A stretch of 64,000 nucleotides of DNA from Nephromyces sp. MM_2019 (taxonomy: Eukaryota; Apicomplexa; Aconoidasida; Nephromycida): contig JADHZB010000712.1 of assembly GCA_015657535.1 (NCBI GenBank), forward strand, positions 1-64,000. Direction: 5' to 3'. A program made the position numbers and the translations under genes. Shown here piece by piece: positions 36,072 to 47,400 of the stretch. The stretch's first letter is position 1. Each line of letters opens with the position of its first letter. The notes under the pieces are model-generated. The model saw nothing but the letters and a program-made list of their open reading frames with translations. It was not told the DNA's origin and made no database searches.

Positions 36072-38192
36072 ATGCCGGTCTGCGTGCATTGTGGTATTGC
36101 CTTGACGGATACGTACAAGAGGATCCCTCCGTCAACTGTTATCTTAGAGAAATGCAACAACTGCGAATTAACTGCTGATCCATACGTCGAATTAGACGTT
36201 TTCCTAATACTCATTGATTTCATTTTGCTTAAGGAAGGGGTATATCGCCACATCATATTTAATCGCTATGACTTCACTGAGCGAGGTGTTTTCACTCACC
36301 TAGTGAGGCTTACACTGTATACTCTTTTGATAGATACCTGTGTACGCCTTGTGTTGTTCGAGAAATTTTTAAGTGGAGTGAACATATGTGAGGAGGAATA
36401 TCATGGCGGATTATACTCTATTCAGGAACCTTTGGGGATGCTAAACCAGAATCCAGCCACTTCTAGTGTGATACAAGGAGAATTTAGTATATTTAACTCA
36501 ACTAGACTGGATGCAAAACTTCAGGCAACACAGAAAACACCACTAAAACATCAGAATTCCTTGCATTCCTTTTTAAAAGTTTTGGGTTCAGATTCTGGTG
36601 TCGCTTATAGACAGGTTGAAACTAGAAGTACAAGCATAGTTCAAGTAGCTGATGCGATCAGTGAGCCTCCTGATGACAGCTATATATGGAAGGAAGGATG
36701 GTGGCCATGGCTGTGTAACTACGGGACTATTGGTGCGAAATATGTGGTTGGAATGCTCACACAAACGAGCTATTCTACCTCTTTAAAAGCTTGCCAGGCA
36801 GCTGTCCGATGGGTTCCAAATTTTCATACTGAGATGGTTGAACAAATCTTATCTTTGCTGGCAGTGTGGAATAGCTCAACTCGTTTTAGAATATGGCTTG
36901 ATACGTTTGCAGCTAGATTTAAAGAATTTATACAATTGAAGAGCCAGTTCTTCGATCCTGGTTGGGTACTAAAAAAATATCAGCAATCGTTGAGCCGACT
37001 TGAAGGACCTATGCTTTCGTTGCAGCAGAAGCTTGGTTCTATGGTAGCTGTACCATTTAACGTAGAGCAAGGCAATGGGCTGGTATCCGTTTGCGTAGAT
37101 TTCATATTGCTGCTAATTTGCGCGGCATGTGACTTGGCTGTATACTTAACCCTTATCTATCTGCTTACCCGATGCGCAGTGTGGATAGAGTATGTAGGAG
37201 GATTCAGAAGTGTTACCGGCTACTACACCTTGAAATCTTTGACTTATTCTATTAATAGAATGACCGGTCTTACCTCGTGGCTATTTGAATGTGACGCATC
37301 TTGGTGCTATAAATACCTGGCTGCTCTAGCTACAAAGTCAATGATGTTCTGCTTACGCCCATTGAATATTAGTATGACATACTATACTCTGGAATCTAGT
37401 AATGCACTCACGAGACGATACTTTTATCTCCCAGAATCTACCCCACAGTTCTCCATAGGGATGGAAATTGAAGGGGACATTGCCGGGGTGGAGTTTCGTG
37501 ACCCTGGTATCATGCATTCAAGTGGGGCTGCTCTCACCAAGGTTGATTCGCCTCATTCAGAGAAGCTATGTGGAAAAGTGATGTCAGAACCAAGTGGAAT
37601 AACCTCTGACTCTAGCCTTGAAACCCATGAGTTAATCAGCAAAAAAAGCAATATCATACACCCTGACGGTGCTCTGGCAGATTCGCTTAGTAGCAGAGTA
37701 AGAGTAAGTCCGCTGCAGCAGGTTTTTAATTCTGTTTCTCCCTCCGGTAAGTCAAACCCGCGTGCTGAAGCCGTTTCTGGGAATTCAATGTGGATTATGC
37801 CATTAATAAATATTTCTTGGAATCCTCTAGACCTACTCAGTGCAGATAACACGGTTCTTCGGAGTGCAGCAACCCTGGGTGACACTTCGCTGGTACTAGT
37901 TAGATACAATTATTTGATGTCAGCAGTGCTGCTATCGATGAGCAGCAAAATATCACTGATATTCATTGCTGTTTGGAAGTTTTGCAATCTCGGGGCATTC
38001 CTCCCTACGAGGATTTTCCTGATTATTTCGAATTTCATTGCAGTCAAAATATTCCTTTCGTCACAAAATACATACTACTATTCTTTCCTCATTGTAGGGT
38101 TTTCATACATTTTCAAAACTATGTTCTCCACATGGCTATGCTGCAGCGTTTTTGAGTTTCCATTTTGGGTTGCGTTTATAGGAAGCATATAG
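36072..38192 (+). CDS. ARV1: ARV1 ER lipid-homeostasis protein with large internal insertion
   Basis: A single intronless frame of 706 codons. ARV1 is an ER membrane protein needed for sterol and sphingolipid distribution and GPI-anchor synthesis. Seen here: the N-terminal ARV1 homology domain with a C4 zinc ribbon (CVHCG at C4/C7, CNNC at C28/C31). The family signature follows (DPYVELDVFLILIDFILLKE, then VYRHIIFN, about 37-65), then the first hydrophobic segment (about 78-100). The C-terminal part typical of the family (SAVLLSMSSKISLIFIAVWK) reappears only near residue 615 and is followed by more membrane segments to the end. Between them lie about 500 residues of serine-rich sequence plus an extra hydrophobic stretch near 340-375. 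Family members are normally about 200-350 residues. The ATG at 36072 places the first zinc cysteine at residue 4, so the start is secure. Confidence 0.88.
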   Translation: MPVCVHCGIALTDTYKRIPPSTVILEKCNNCELTADPYVELDVFLILIDFILLKEGVYRHIIFNRYDFTERGVFTHLVRLTLYTLLIDTCVRLVLFEKFLSGVNICEEEYHGGLYSIQEPLGMLNQNPATSSVIQGEFSIFNSTRLDAKLQATQKTPLKHQNSLHSFLKVLGSDSGVAYRQVETRSTSIVQVADAISEPPDDSYIWKEGWWPWLCNYGTIGAKYVVGMLTQTSYSTSLKACQAAVRWVPNFHTEMVEQILSLLAVWNSSTRFRIWLDTFAARFKEFIQLKSQFFDPGWVLKKYQQSLSRLEGPMLSLQQKLGSMVAVPFNVEQGNGLVSVCVDFILLLICAACDLAVYLTLIYLLTRCAVWIEYVGGFRSVTGYYTLKSLTYSINRMTGLTSWLFECDASWCYKYLAALATKSMMFCLRPLNISMTYYTLESSNALTRRYFYLPESTPQFSIGMEIEGDIAGVEFRDPGIMHSSGAALTKVDSPHSEKLCGKVMSEPSGITSDSSLETHELISKKSNIIHPDGALADSLSSRVRVSPLQQVFNSVSPSGKSNPRAEAVSGNSMWIMPLINISWNPLDLLSADNTVLRSAATLGDTSLVLVRYNYLMSAVLLSMSSKISLIFIAVWKFCNLGAFLPTRIFLIISNFIAVKIFLSSQNTYYYSFLIVGFSYIFKTMFSTWLCCSVFEFPFWVAFIGSI

Positions 38193-39142
38193 ATGGATGC
38201 TGGCCTAAATACTTTAATGAACGCATAAGAATGCGAAAAAAATGCTTCCACCTTGAACTCGACCAATGCGTGAAGGCTGCATCCTAGGTCGATGCACACG
38301 ATCCACTAATAGCGTCTACCAAGGAACTTCTGAGGCCTGCATAACTTCACTGAATACAAGTTAAAGGTATCATGCTAGTTAAAGTCTCTGTGCCACATTT
38401 TTGTACTGCTTTTTCACTATTTGGGAATGCCTTTCCGTGGGTGACATGTTTGCATCCCTCAGCAGCGTACAGGACGTGCAGCCGTGTCAAACTAGAGTCA
38501 CGCACAAGTCATCACAGTACAACTGTGGCACCTTCGGCGACAAAAACGAGCGATAGTTTAGCATAGGTGAAGTGAATAATGGTAAACTGGGCTGCTGCGG
38601 AAAAAAATTGTTCAAAAAGATTTTAATGAAAGCTCATTGCGTATTTCTCGTTCCGACAAAATTAGTTGTTTCAGTAGGCATTGGTGGCTTCTGGCAACTT
38701 CGCGCACGTTGCTTTTTCCACTGTGTATATAAGCGCCAGATATCAAGAATTAATTAACAACCTCATATCCTTGGAAGAGCTGGTGGACTGTTCTTACGGC
38801 TACCCGGGAAGCATAGCTAGCGAGACATGATACTATTTACCATGTTCAGAAGTTCTGCCAGGACCCAAAGTGGTAGGAAAAGACTCATTGCCTTATTTAC
38901 ATGCACTGAGAACTAATTGCGCCATTTATAAGAATATTCGAAGCACATATCCTTAAATTTAATCGAGTTTTCTCGTTAAAAGTAACTAGCAATTTGTGGC
39001 ATTTCAACGCAACAGCCACCAAAAAATGCAAAAGTACGCCGACGGCAAATTCCGTATTTTTGAGTCAGCAGGTTAGAAATGCTTACTCAACCCCGAATTT
39101 TTTTAAGGATGTTATACGCGCGCGTTTGTTCTTCAACCTATT
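38193..39142. other. ARV1 3' flank, no supported gene
   Basis: Only short plus-strand frames (38372-38566 and 38572-38757) are present, without splice support or recognisable motifs. The interval probably contains the ARV1 3' UTR. Confidence 0.4.
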
Positions 39143-40533
39143 TTAGATGTGCCAAAGTTCAAATCCTTGACACGGGGAAAGCTGGTGTCCCGTTAAAGGC
39201 TGGATATTGGCAACGGCTTGCCTAATTTCAAACTTCGTGGGGCTCTGCATGGGTGCCCCTACTTTTATGTATGTGCGCTTGCACACGATACTCCGTAGCA
39301 GACTAGCCAACTTACTCCGTAGCAAACGAATCCCAATCATTTCTGAAAATGAGAGTTGAAAGCGATTATCTACCAAGAAGGCACGGCCGTCTTCTGGCGG
39401 AACGAAGTAAATAAAGCTTCAGTTCTCACGAGGAAGTAGCGTATCTTATTAGTTTCAGTAAGCAGGCGATGACTAGCTCTGATTGAAAAAGGGTACAACT
39501 GTTTCAGATGTGGCGCATGGATGAAACTGATGTAACTTACAATATAAGCGATGTGACAATAAAGCGTCCATCACCTGGGTAGCAGTGAGCACCGGCGTGG
39601 CATCTGAGTCGCAAGACGGTGTGATTATGACAGCCAGTCTTGCAAGGCAGAACAACCGTTTTAGCATGCAACAAACGGCAATCCAGACACCGCGAATCAC
39701 AGAGTCAGCGCTTCGAAAACTTAAGCACGCAAGGAACACGAGAGTTTGAGTAGCTGAGCAGATCCTTTAGGCTTTTCTATACAACTCCCGAAAACTCCAC
39801 CAGTTTTTTCATGGAACAATGCGTTGGCTGATGCCACTTTACGCACGAGCAAAAAGCTTTGTACTGCGGCACGAATCGCACAACATTGGCTATTTTGACA
39901 GAATCGCCAACAAGCAGTGAAGTTTTAGATTTAGACAGTACCACCGCTAACCTCGCCCACGCATTGCCCCTACGCCTCTACTTATCCAACGCTAAGACTC
40001 GCGACTTGTGTTATATTGTACTGCTTTCAACAAGTAAAAGCACGTTGAAAGGAAAACAATGTCAGTAACGGCTATAAGTGCTGGAACTTCACGATAGAGG
40101 TGGCAGGCCACCGAAGTCCGCAGCTCCTCACAACAACTTACCAAAACCTTCAGAAAAGGTAGCGGAACGGAGTGACAAATCAAGTGGTTACTAAATAGTA
40201 GACGAGGGGATCAAAACTAAATGCATTTTTGTACTTTAATAATCGCGTAAGTAACCGCTATGGTTAAAAAGGCCAATTGGAATTGAGTTAAAAGACCACT
40301 TCGAGACTATCGTAGTTGTAAACGCACGTTGTGCGAGGGGCTTACATGGACAACGGCAGTGTCCCTAGAAAAAAAGCGCCTTCGAGTGAGAGTAAGAGAG
40401 GGAGTCAATCGTAGCAACGCAGAATGCTCCAGCGCAAAACGAGCATAAAATTCAACTAGACAAAATTTTCTTCCCAGTTGGGTCATTTTTAGTGATTGAA
40501 ACGCTGCCAAACGGATTTCCCCATTCACATCAA
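39143..40533 (-). CDS. Exon candidates of an unidentified, possibly HEAT-like protein
   Basis: Several minus-strand segments look coding. Segment 40346-40533 contains GEIRLAAFQSLKM, then FALEHSALLRL, and ends at CAT/GTAAGC. Segment 40022-40147 contains ELRTSVACHLYREVPALIAV. Segment about 39570-39730 contains SVIRGVWIAVCCMLKRLFCL and ends at CAG/GTGATG. Segment 39143-39343 begins after an ATTTTCAG acceptor, contains TKFEIRQAVANIQPLTGH, and ends at a TAA stop. The first two join in phase 0; phases to the third and fourth do not match, so exons are missing or misplaced. The helical, leucine-rich composition suggests HEAT/ARM-type repeats but no family is recognised. GC content is visibly higher than in flanking DNA. 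Confidence 0.4.
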
Positions 40534-41442
40534 CTTATAGCTATGCATGACAATACACAATTGAGAGCCTCCAATAGTAGCAATATTTGCGAAATACAGT
40601 GATCCGTGGAAGCTGTCGAGTAATCCAGGCAACTCACATCATGAAAGTCCAGAAATGAGCATACAGGCCCGCGAAAACTCATTAATGAGTGTCTTTTTTT
40701 AATACCCAGTAAAAACTCGGGGTTATGAGCGCAGGCTATGCTTTAGGCATGTTTAAATATGTTTGGCGGCTTTCCGCTTATATACTGTTACTGCAAAAAC
40801 AAACTCTAAACAGCTGTTAATCAGCTATACTTTAATTGATAAACTTGGTAGTTGAGCTACCACACCGGCAACTTCAATATTTTAAAAAATTACACCGCTT
40901 TAATATCATCCATAAGCGCCGGCCCTATCCAGCTGGAATATAGCTCGTTTCCTGTAGCATAAAAAACAAAGTAGCAAGACATTTTCCAATTAGAACTTCA
41001 TTTGAGAATGGATAGCAATAAGGCTAGACTAAGGAAGGATTGCAATGATGAAATTACTCCGAAAAAGCAGCCAGTGGACGCCATGGGGGAATATAAACAT
41101 GACATAACACAAGGTGAACAGGTACACGCTCCATGGAACTAGGGATTTTCGATCGCAAGTTAAAAGTGAAGAATGCATTGAACTTTTTCAGACAGCGTGG
41201 CAGTATTCTAGGTTATTGATTTTACAGTAACATATATCCGACTATAACTCCCGAAAAAAAGCATTCTAGTGCATCGTTTGAAAAATATTTTGTATCTAGA
41301 AGAAGCGAACCGAAACAAAGAAAAACACGCAACTGAACTGCTGTTTCTACAGTGTCTTCATCTTCAACTCACATCACATTTTTGAAAATCATAAAGCCAC
41401 TCAATAGGCAAAACGGGTTCATTCCAATCACAGAAGTAATAT

Positions 41443-44400
41443 TCATAAAAGTTTACATAGCATACGAGGCATTCCATACAAGTAAAAAGCTTCTGAAGCA
41501 AAAAATACATCCCGGTCTCTAGGCTATTCCGTGTGCGACTCTACTGTTTTGGCGATGTTTTGTGCGCACAACTACAGTTTTTGTTACACTGTGTGTGCGA
41601 CTCTATAACCTCCTATGCTGCATCTTTTCCTGTCTTCAGCTAAAGATGCATAGTATGGGAAATATTATTCTAGAGGGTAAAAAGCAAGCAAATAAATTCC
41701 CACCTTCAGCTATCTCGACGAAACTCCTGAGCTTCCTGTCTACAGTGCTATTTCCGTTACGGAAGCGGACGTAATCAGATGGACCAGTCTGCTCAGTTAC
41801 GAATCCTCTTAAGCTGCAAAGAAAACGAGTATATACTGCATTCAATAAATCTCATGTAAGCTAACCTCTTCATAATAACTTACAACTTAACGATAGAACA
41901 TGCGTGAATTATCCCGTATAACGACTAGATGCAGTGATCAAATAAAGTTGAGGATGGAGCTATTAAATCACGTTTTACTGAGAAAAAAGCTCATATACGA
42001 AGTATTTCTCTCCAATTTCACTGAGGAAATGCACTCGAAGGTTATAATCACTCTGTAAGATGGGCTGTCAGATCTCAGACTTTTAGCTTGAAAGAATGGA
42101 GATTGCTGATTCTAATAATGCTCATACATTTGCCGGATTCGCGAATTCGCAAATATAAAATCATTACTGCTTTCATAAATTCAGGCCTAGTGCAAGCATT
42201 GGAGGGAAATTGAGTGATACACACGCCAAATATCACACGTGCTAGCATCACATGCTTCAATATGAGATTTTCACGAAAATTCGGTAATTTATAAAAAAAT
42301 TGATTCCCTTTATTCCAAAGATTGACTCACCTTTCCTTGCACAAAGTGGGAAGCAAAACTTTTTCAACAACCACCGACAAAAGCATCTCAAAAGCTAGAT
42401 TTGCTTGATCGATAGTGCACGCATTGTCTGAGAGTATCGCCTTGAAACAGGACAACCAAGCAGTCTGCAGAAAAAAATGGAAAAAATTACTTTTATGCAA
42501 CTTAGAGTAAACATGAATTCACACACACTCACTTTATCGAAACAAAAATAATTCACCGGAAATAGGCTACACACACATACATGGACATATGTACGGACAC
42601 ATATACACACACACAAAAACACACACATGGAATTGAATTATAACCCTAATATCACAGCTTCAAAGTAACTACATGACACACACACGCAGCCACATAAACA
42701 TGCCACTGCTAACCCCGTGGTTTTGATTTTCAACATTTAATTTCGAGCAACTTTCAATGGCTTGAGAAAGATCCTTGTTTTGATAAAGCTCAGTAACAAC
42801 GTTTTCCAGAGCAAAGCTCAGTGAATCCTGAAAAATATATGAAGAAATAGCATTCTATTGAGCATCGCAAAAAGCTTCTTCCTTAGTAAAAGTGTGAAGA
42901 CCTACGAATCTAGTAGGCTCATCACATCGAGAGAGCTCACTAAATAACACACAAAAGCGTGAGGAGTCATGAAGAAGTAGAAAAAGGTAAAAAATAACAA
43001 CAGAAATTGTCCAAGCAGCAATAATCATAAAATACTAGGCAAAATGGAGATTTCTCAAACTAAATGACGAGAAACCTGTGATTCAGTAAAAAAACTCACT
43101 GGTTGCTAGAAGCAATCAACGAGAAAACAGTATATAAACTGTAAAAAAAGCTAAAAGATGTGTGTGTATTCTTACTGCAAAAAAATCTAGCAACTTTTCT
43201 GCACTGGATTGACAGAAAAATGCCAGTGATTTCAGTGGAAATGAAAGGAGCGAGATCAAATATATTCAAAGAGACTCACTGTATTGCTTGTTCATAACAA
43301 ACTTTACTATGAAGGCACAAATCATTTAATTTGACGGAAGATGAGCTTTTTCTACACGAAAATTCACAGAATCAAAGAATCGGCAATCTTGTAAAATCAA
43401 AAAAAAATGTTTGAAGGGATGAGATCAACAGAGTAAGCATATATTCCATTTATCCTGCACACACTATAGACTGGATAACTGGTATAATGACGAAAAAAGG
43501 CAAAAAAAACTCAGGCAAAGGCCAATCACTAGATTATCACCAGTTTATTTTGCTGCTATAATACGTAAGCAACGTGTGTTCGAAGTAATCTACAAGCCAT
43601 AAACAGCTCAAGACAATGAAAAAACATCAATAGCTCTGCTTCTTACCGCTACAGTGGAGGAGTTAGTACCAGCGACGTTGTCCAGGCTGAAGAAAACAAA
43701 AGAAAACGCAGAAATTGAAGCCTAGAAATGTATATCGAGGATTTTCCTTGCCCACTCAAAAAAACGTAAAGAAAAGGAGTAGCAAATTGCCACTAATACT
43801 ATGTTATCGGTACAAACAATGCACACACATCACAATCATGCAGGCGAAGCGATAAATAAGAAAAAAATCTTCACTAAAGAATAAATAAAAGGGAAAAACT
43901 ACTATATTCTATTCTGTGTGGGAGATGTATGTACACTGAAAAAAAAGAAACTTTTTATGCAGTTGCGTGCTTTTGTGTGCAAACTTTTGTTTATACGTGT
44001 ATTATATGAAGAAAACCAGCAGTTCGTAACACTAACAAAGCTCCAAAAAGCTTGATTTAACACACCACCACCATGCGCATCTATCAGACATCCTCTTGAA
44101 TAAAAGCAAAAGGTTTCTAATCTCCAGGCAAAAAGTCACACACACAGTGAAACTTGTCGAACATGGAGCAAGCAGTCCCAATGCTACGGAAGAAGTGTGT
44201 TCAAAAAGCAAAAATCTCACTTACTTTGGCATGCTTTCACCTCTGGAAATTTCAGCAGTAGCGAGTTTTATGTCTTTATTAACACATACATCAGAATCTT
44301 CATTAGCGGCTTCCACCTTGTTTTCAGCATTAACTGTGCCTAGTTGTGGAGCCTCTTGCGGCACAGCTTCATCGTGATTCACAACAGTAGGTGTGTAAGT

Positions 44401-47400
44401 AGTGGAGGTGCTAGGAGGAGGTATCCTGCATCGTAAAGAAAAAAAAGGAATGTAACACGCACACAGATTCCAGCGAGCCAATCAAAAATTAAAACGGAAA
44501 GCTAGTAACTAAGTATACAGAGAAACGGTAGATTGAACTTTAAACCAAAGAGAAGACAATTAGTATAATATATACTAATAGACACACACAANNNNNNNNN
44601 NNNNNNNNNNNNNNNNNNNNNNNNNNNNNNNNNNNNNNNNNNNNNNNNNNNNNNNNNNNNNNNNNNNNNNNNNNNNNNNNNNNNNNNNNNNNNNNNNNNN
44701 NNNNNNNNNNNNNNNNNNNNNNNNNNCGGTAGATTGAACTTTAAACCAAAGAGAAGACAATTAGTATAATATATACTAATAGACACACACAAGCGGTAGA
44801 TTGAACTTTAAACCAAAGAGAAGACAATTAGTATAATATATACTAATAGACACACACAAACGGTAGATTGAACTTTAAACCAAAGAGAAGACAATTAGTA
44901 TAATATATACTAATAGACACACACAAGCGGTAGATTGAACTTTAAACCAAAGAGAAGACAATTAGTATAATATATACTAATAGACACACACAAGCGGTAG
45001 ATTGAACTTTAAACCTCATGAAGACACCAGCAGAAATATGCCAAAAATATCTTGAGATAATTCATCAATCTCAATATATTCAATGGGGTTTCATCAGTTA
45101 CAAAGTACAAGATATAGTATAGAATTCTCAAAAAAAAAAGATAATGTGTGCGTGCTCTGAGGAAACAAAACACAGCAGTACATTTAAACACCCAGTACTG
45201 CATTCGATGCACAAAACCATTACAGAACACACAGCAAACTATATACGACATGCATATTTCAAGACTGCATTGCTATTATTATGCATTTAAGCCTACTAAA
45301 AATCACTCGGCCCTAACACGGAAAAAGCTAGACCCCACTAACTTGTCTTTAGAGTATTTAGGAATAGACGTATTGGCAGTAGTCGTCAGTGAAGAGTTAC
45401 TTCTAAGGATTCCCTTAGCCATAGGATTAGACATCATGTAGTTACTAGCTGTAGAAGACTGAGGTAACCTTCTCTGCAGAATTTCAAAGGTTTAGACATA
45501 TACCAAAAATGTGTGTAATACTATTACTTATCAATCCTCATGTTAGACTTACTTTTTTTCAACTTCAAATACATGAAAAAACATCACAAATCAATGAAAA
45601 ATGCAGGAAAAAAGTCATCAAAGCTCACTGTTTTCCCGTGAATAACTAGTTAAGCAAAAAATCATTGCCAATTCCACAAATGCCTACATTCAAGCCACTC
45701 ACATTCCAAAAATTTTCATTCATTTTTTATTGAAAATGAGGAATATTTTATCAATTATCGATGAGAATGACAGTAAGGCATCATACAAGTTTAAAGCAGA
45801 AATCAGTATGTTGAGAAACTTGAAAAACACACCCAAAACTACTGAAAATGTATAGCAAAAACGGTCTCAAACAGCTTCAGAATGTAAAGACTTACACACA
45901 AAAATACTCGCCAATGTGAAGAGAAAAGCGTAAACACGAAGTGCTACAAACCTCACAATATATATACACACACATAAAAACACTCGCCTATCTGAAGAGA
46001 AAAATGCAAACACAAAGACCTATAAAGTTCATCTCCACACAGAAAAAAAGGCATCACCAAGAGTGGGAGGATTATACGCATCAATTCACTGCAGAAAACT
46101 ACTTCTTACAAATTAACACACAAGCATTTCATACATATCATTAAGCAGCGACTATCAAAAAACTTACCTCTCCACCAAAACCATCAAAGTACTCATCGTC
46201 TCCTCCATAGAACTGCAGGAAAATCTCCTTCAGAGTTCTTGGACCTTGCTCTTTAGCCTCCTTCTGCTTAGCCCAGTGATTGCCATAATCGTCAAACACA
46301 TTCTGAAATATTCAAAGCGAACACAGAACACACACACAAATATATATTTCAAGTCTGTGTAATCCAAACTATAGCAACATAAATGCGAAGCTGCCAGCCT
46401 AAATGGCGACACACCTTCAGCCAAGCTGAATGAACATGAAGGAAAATACACACGGCAAAAAGCTCATCAAAATTACCTTTAGCAAGCATCTAGTCCTAAA
46501 GTCTAGGGAATCATCAAAGCAAAGGCTGTAAATCTCATCTAGCAAAACAGCGACATCATCCTTCACACGAGACTGCAGAACAAAGAATCATGCCACAAGG
46601 AGTTATTATAGCATCCTAAACCCTAAAAATGAGATATCTACAGAAGGTAAATGTATGATATCAATCACATATTCGTATAGTATAAGAAAAAACTTCATAA
46701 AGGCCAGAAAGCATAAAATTGTTAAGCATAGAAAAAAATACATATGCACACACACACAAGCAAGACCTGAAATGGAGTAAAGTATGCAGAAAGAGGATAA
46801 TATCGAGAAATAGAAACGAACAGGCTGCTTTTTCAAAAAAAATACAGGAAAAAACTTAAAGGCAAAAGCTGGCAAAATGACATTGGAGCGGAAAGAGCGG
46901 AGGCAGAAGACAAAAGCGCAAAAAAGCAGCTTAAACGAAATAATGAATTAGCCTAAAAATCTGCAAGAGAGAGTACACACCAAGAGATCAGAGAGCACAC
47001 ACCGAGAGCAGAGAGAGCACAGGCACACACACTGCAGCAAAATTTATACTTATCTAAAACAAATATTCACGCACTCTACTCCAGCAAATCAATAAATAAC
47101 TACTCATAAAGCCACTTACAATAGGAGAGAGGAAGGTAGGCCCAGTGGAGTTCAAGAATACACTGAGAGCTTCCAGATAATACAAGCCTTGATCTTTTCC
47201 TTGTGAAAGCTCAATGCATGCCTTTCTGTTTGTTAAGAGCTCATGAATGCATCGCTGGAATAAGGCGTGAGAGAGGAGCTTTACCTTAAGCAACTCACTC
47301 ACTAACAACATCACACCATTCATCTTCTTCTTGTATTTGATCTGAGCCTCAAACTCAGCAACAGCACCAGTGCCTTCAATCTTTAACTGCATAGGCTTCA

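Noticed and set aside
41008..41113. Plus-strand first exon beginning MDSNKARLRKDC
   Set aside because: It has an ATG and a donor but no partner exon, and it lies just past the 3' end of eIF4G. One short frame is too little to call a gene.
41369..41483. Alternative eIF4G exon in another frame (ending YDFQKCD before GTGAGT)
   Set aside because: It needs a phase-0 upstream exon, while the preceding exon ends in phase 1. The phase-matched reading from the same acceptor reaches a stop at 41443. The alternative stays possible if an exon was missed.
44502..44792. Frame spanning the N run
   Set aside because: It exists only because undetermined bases contain no stop codons; the flanks are intronic minisatellite.
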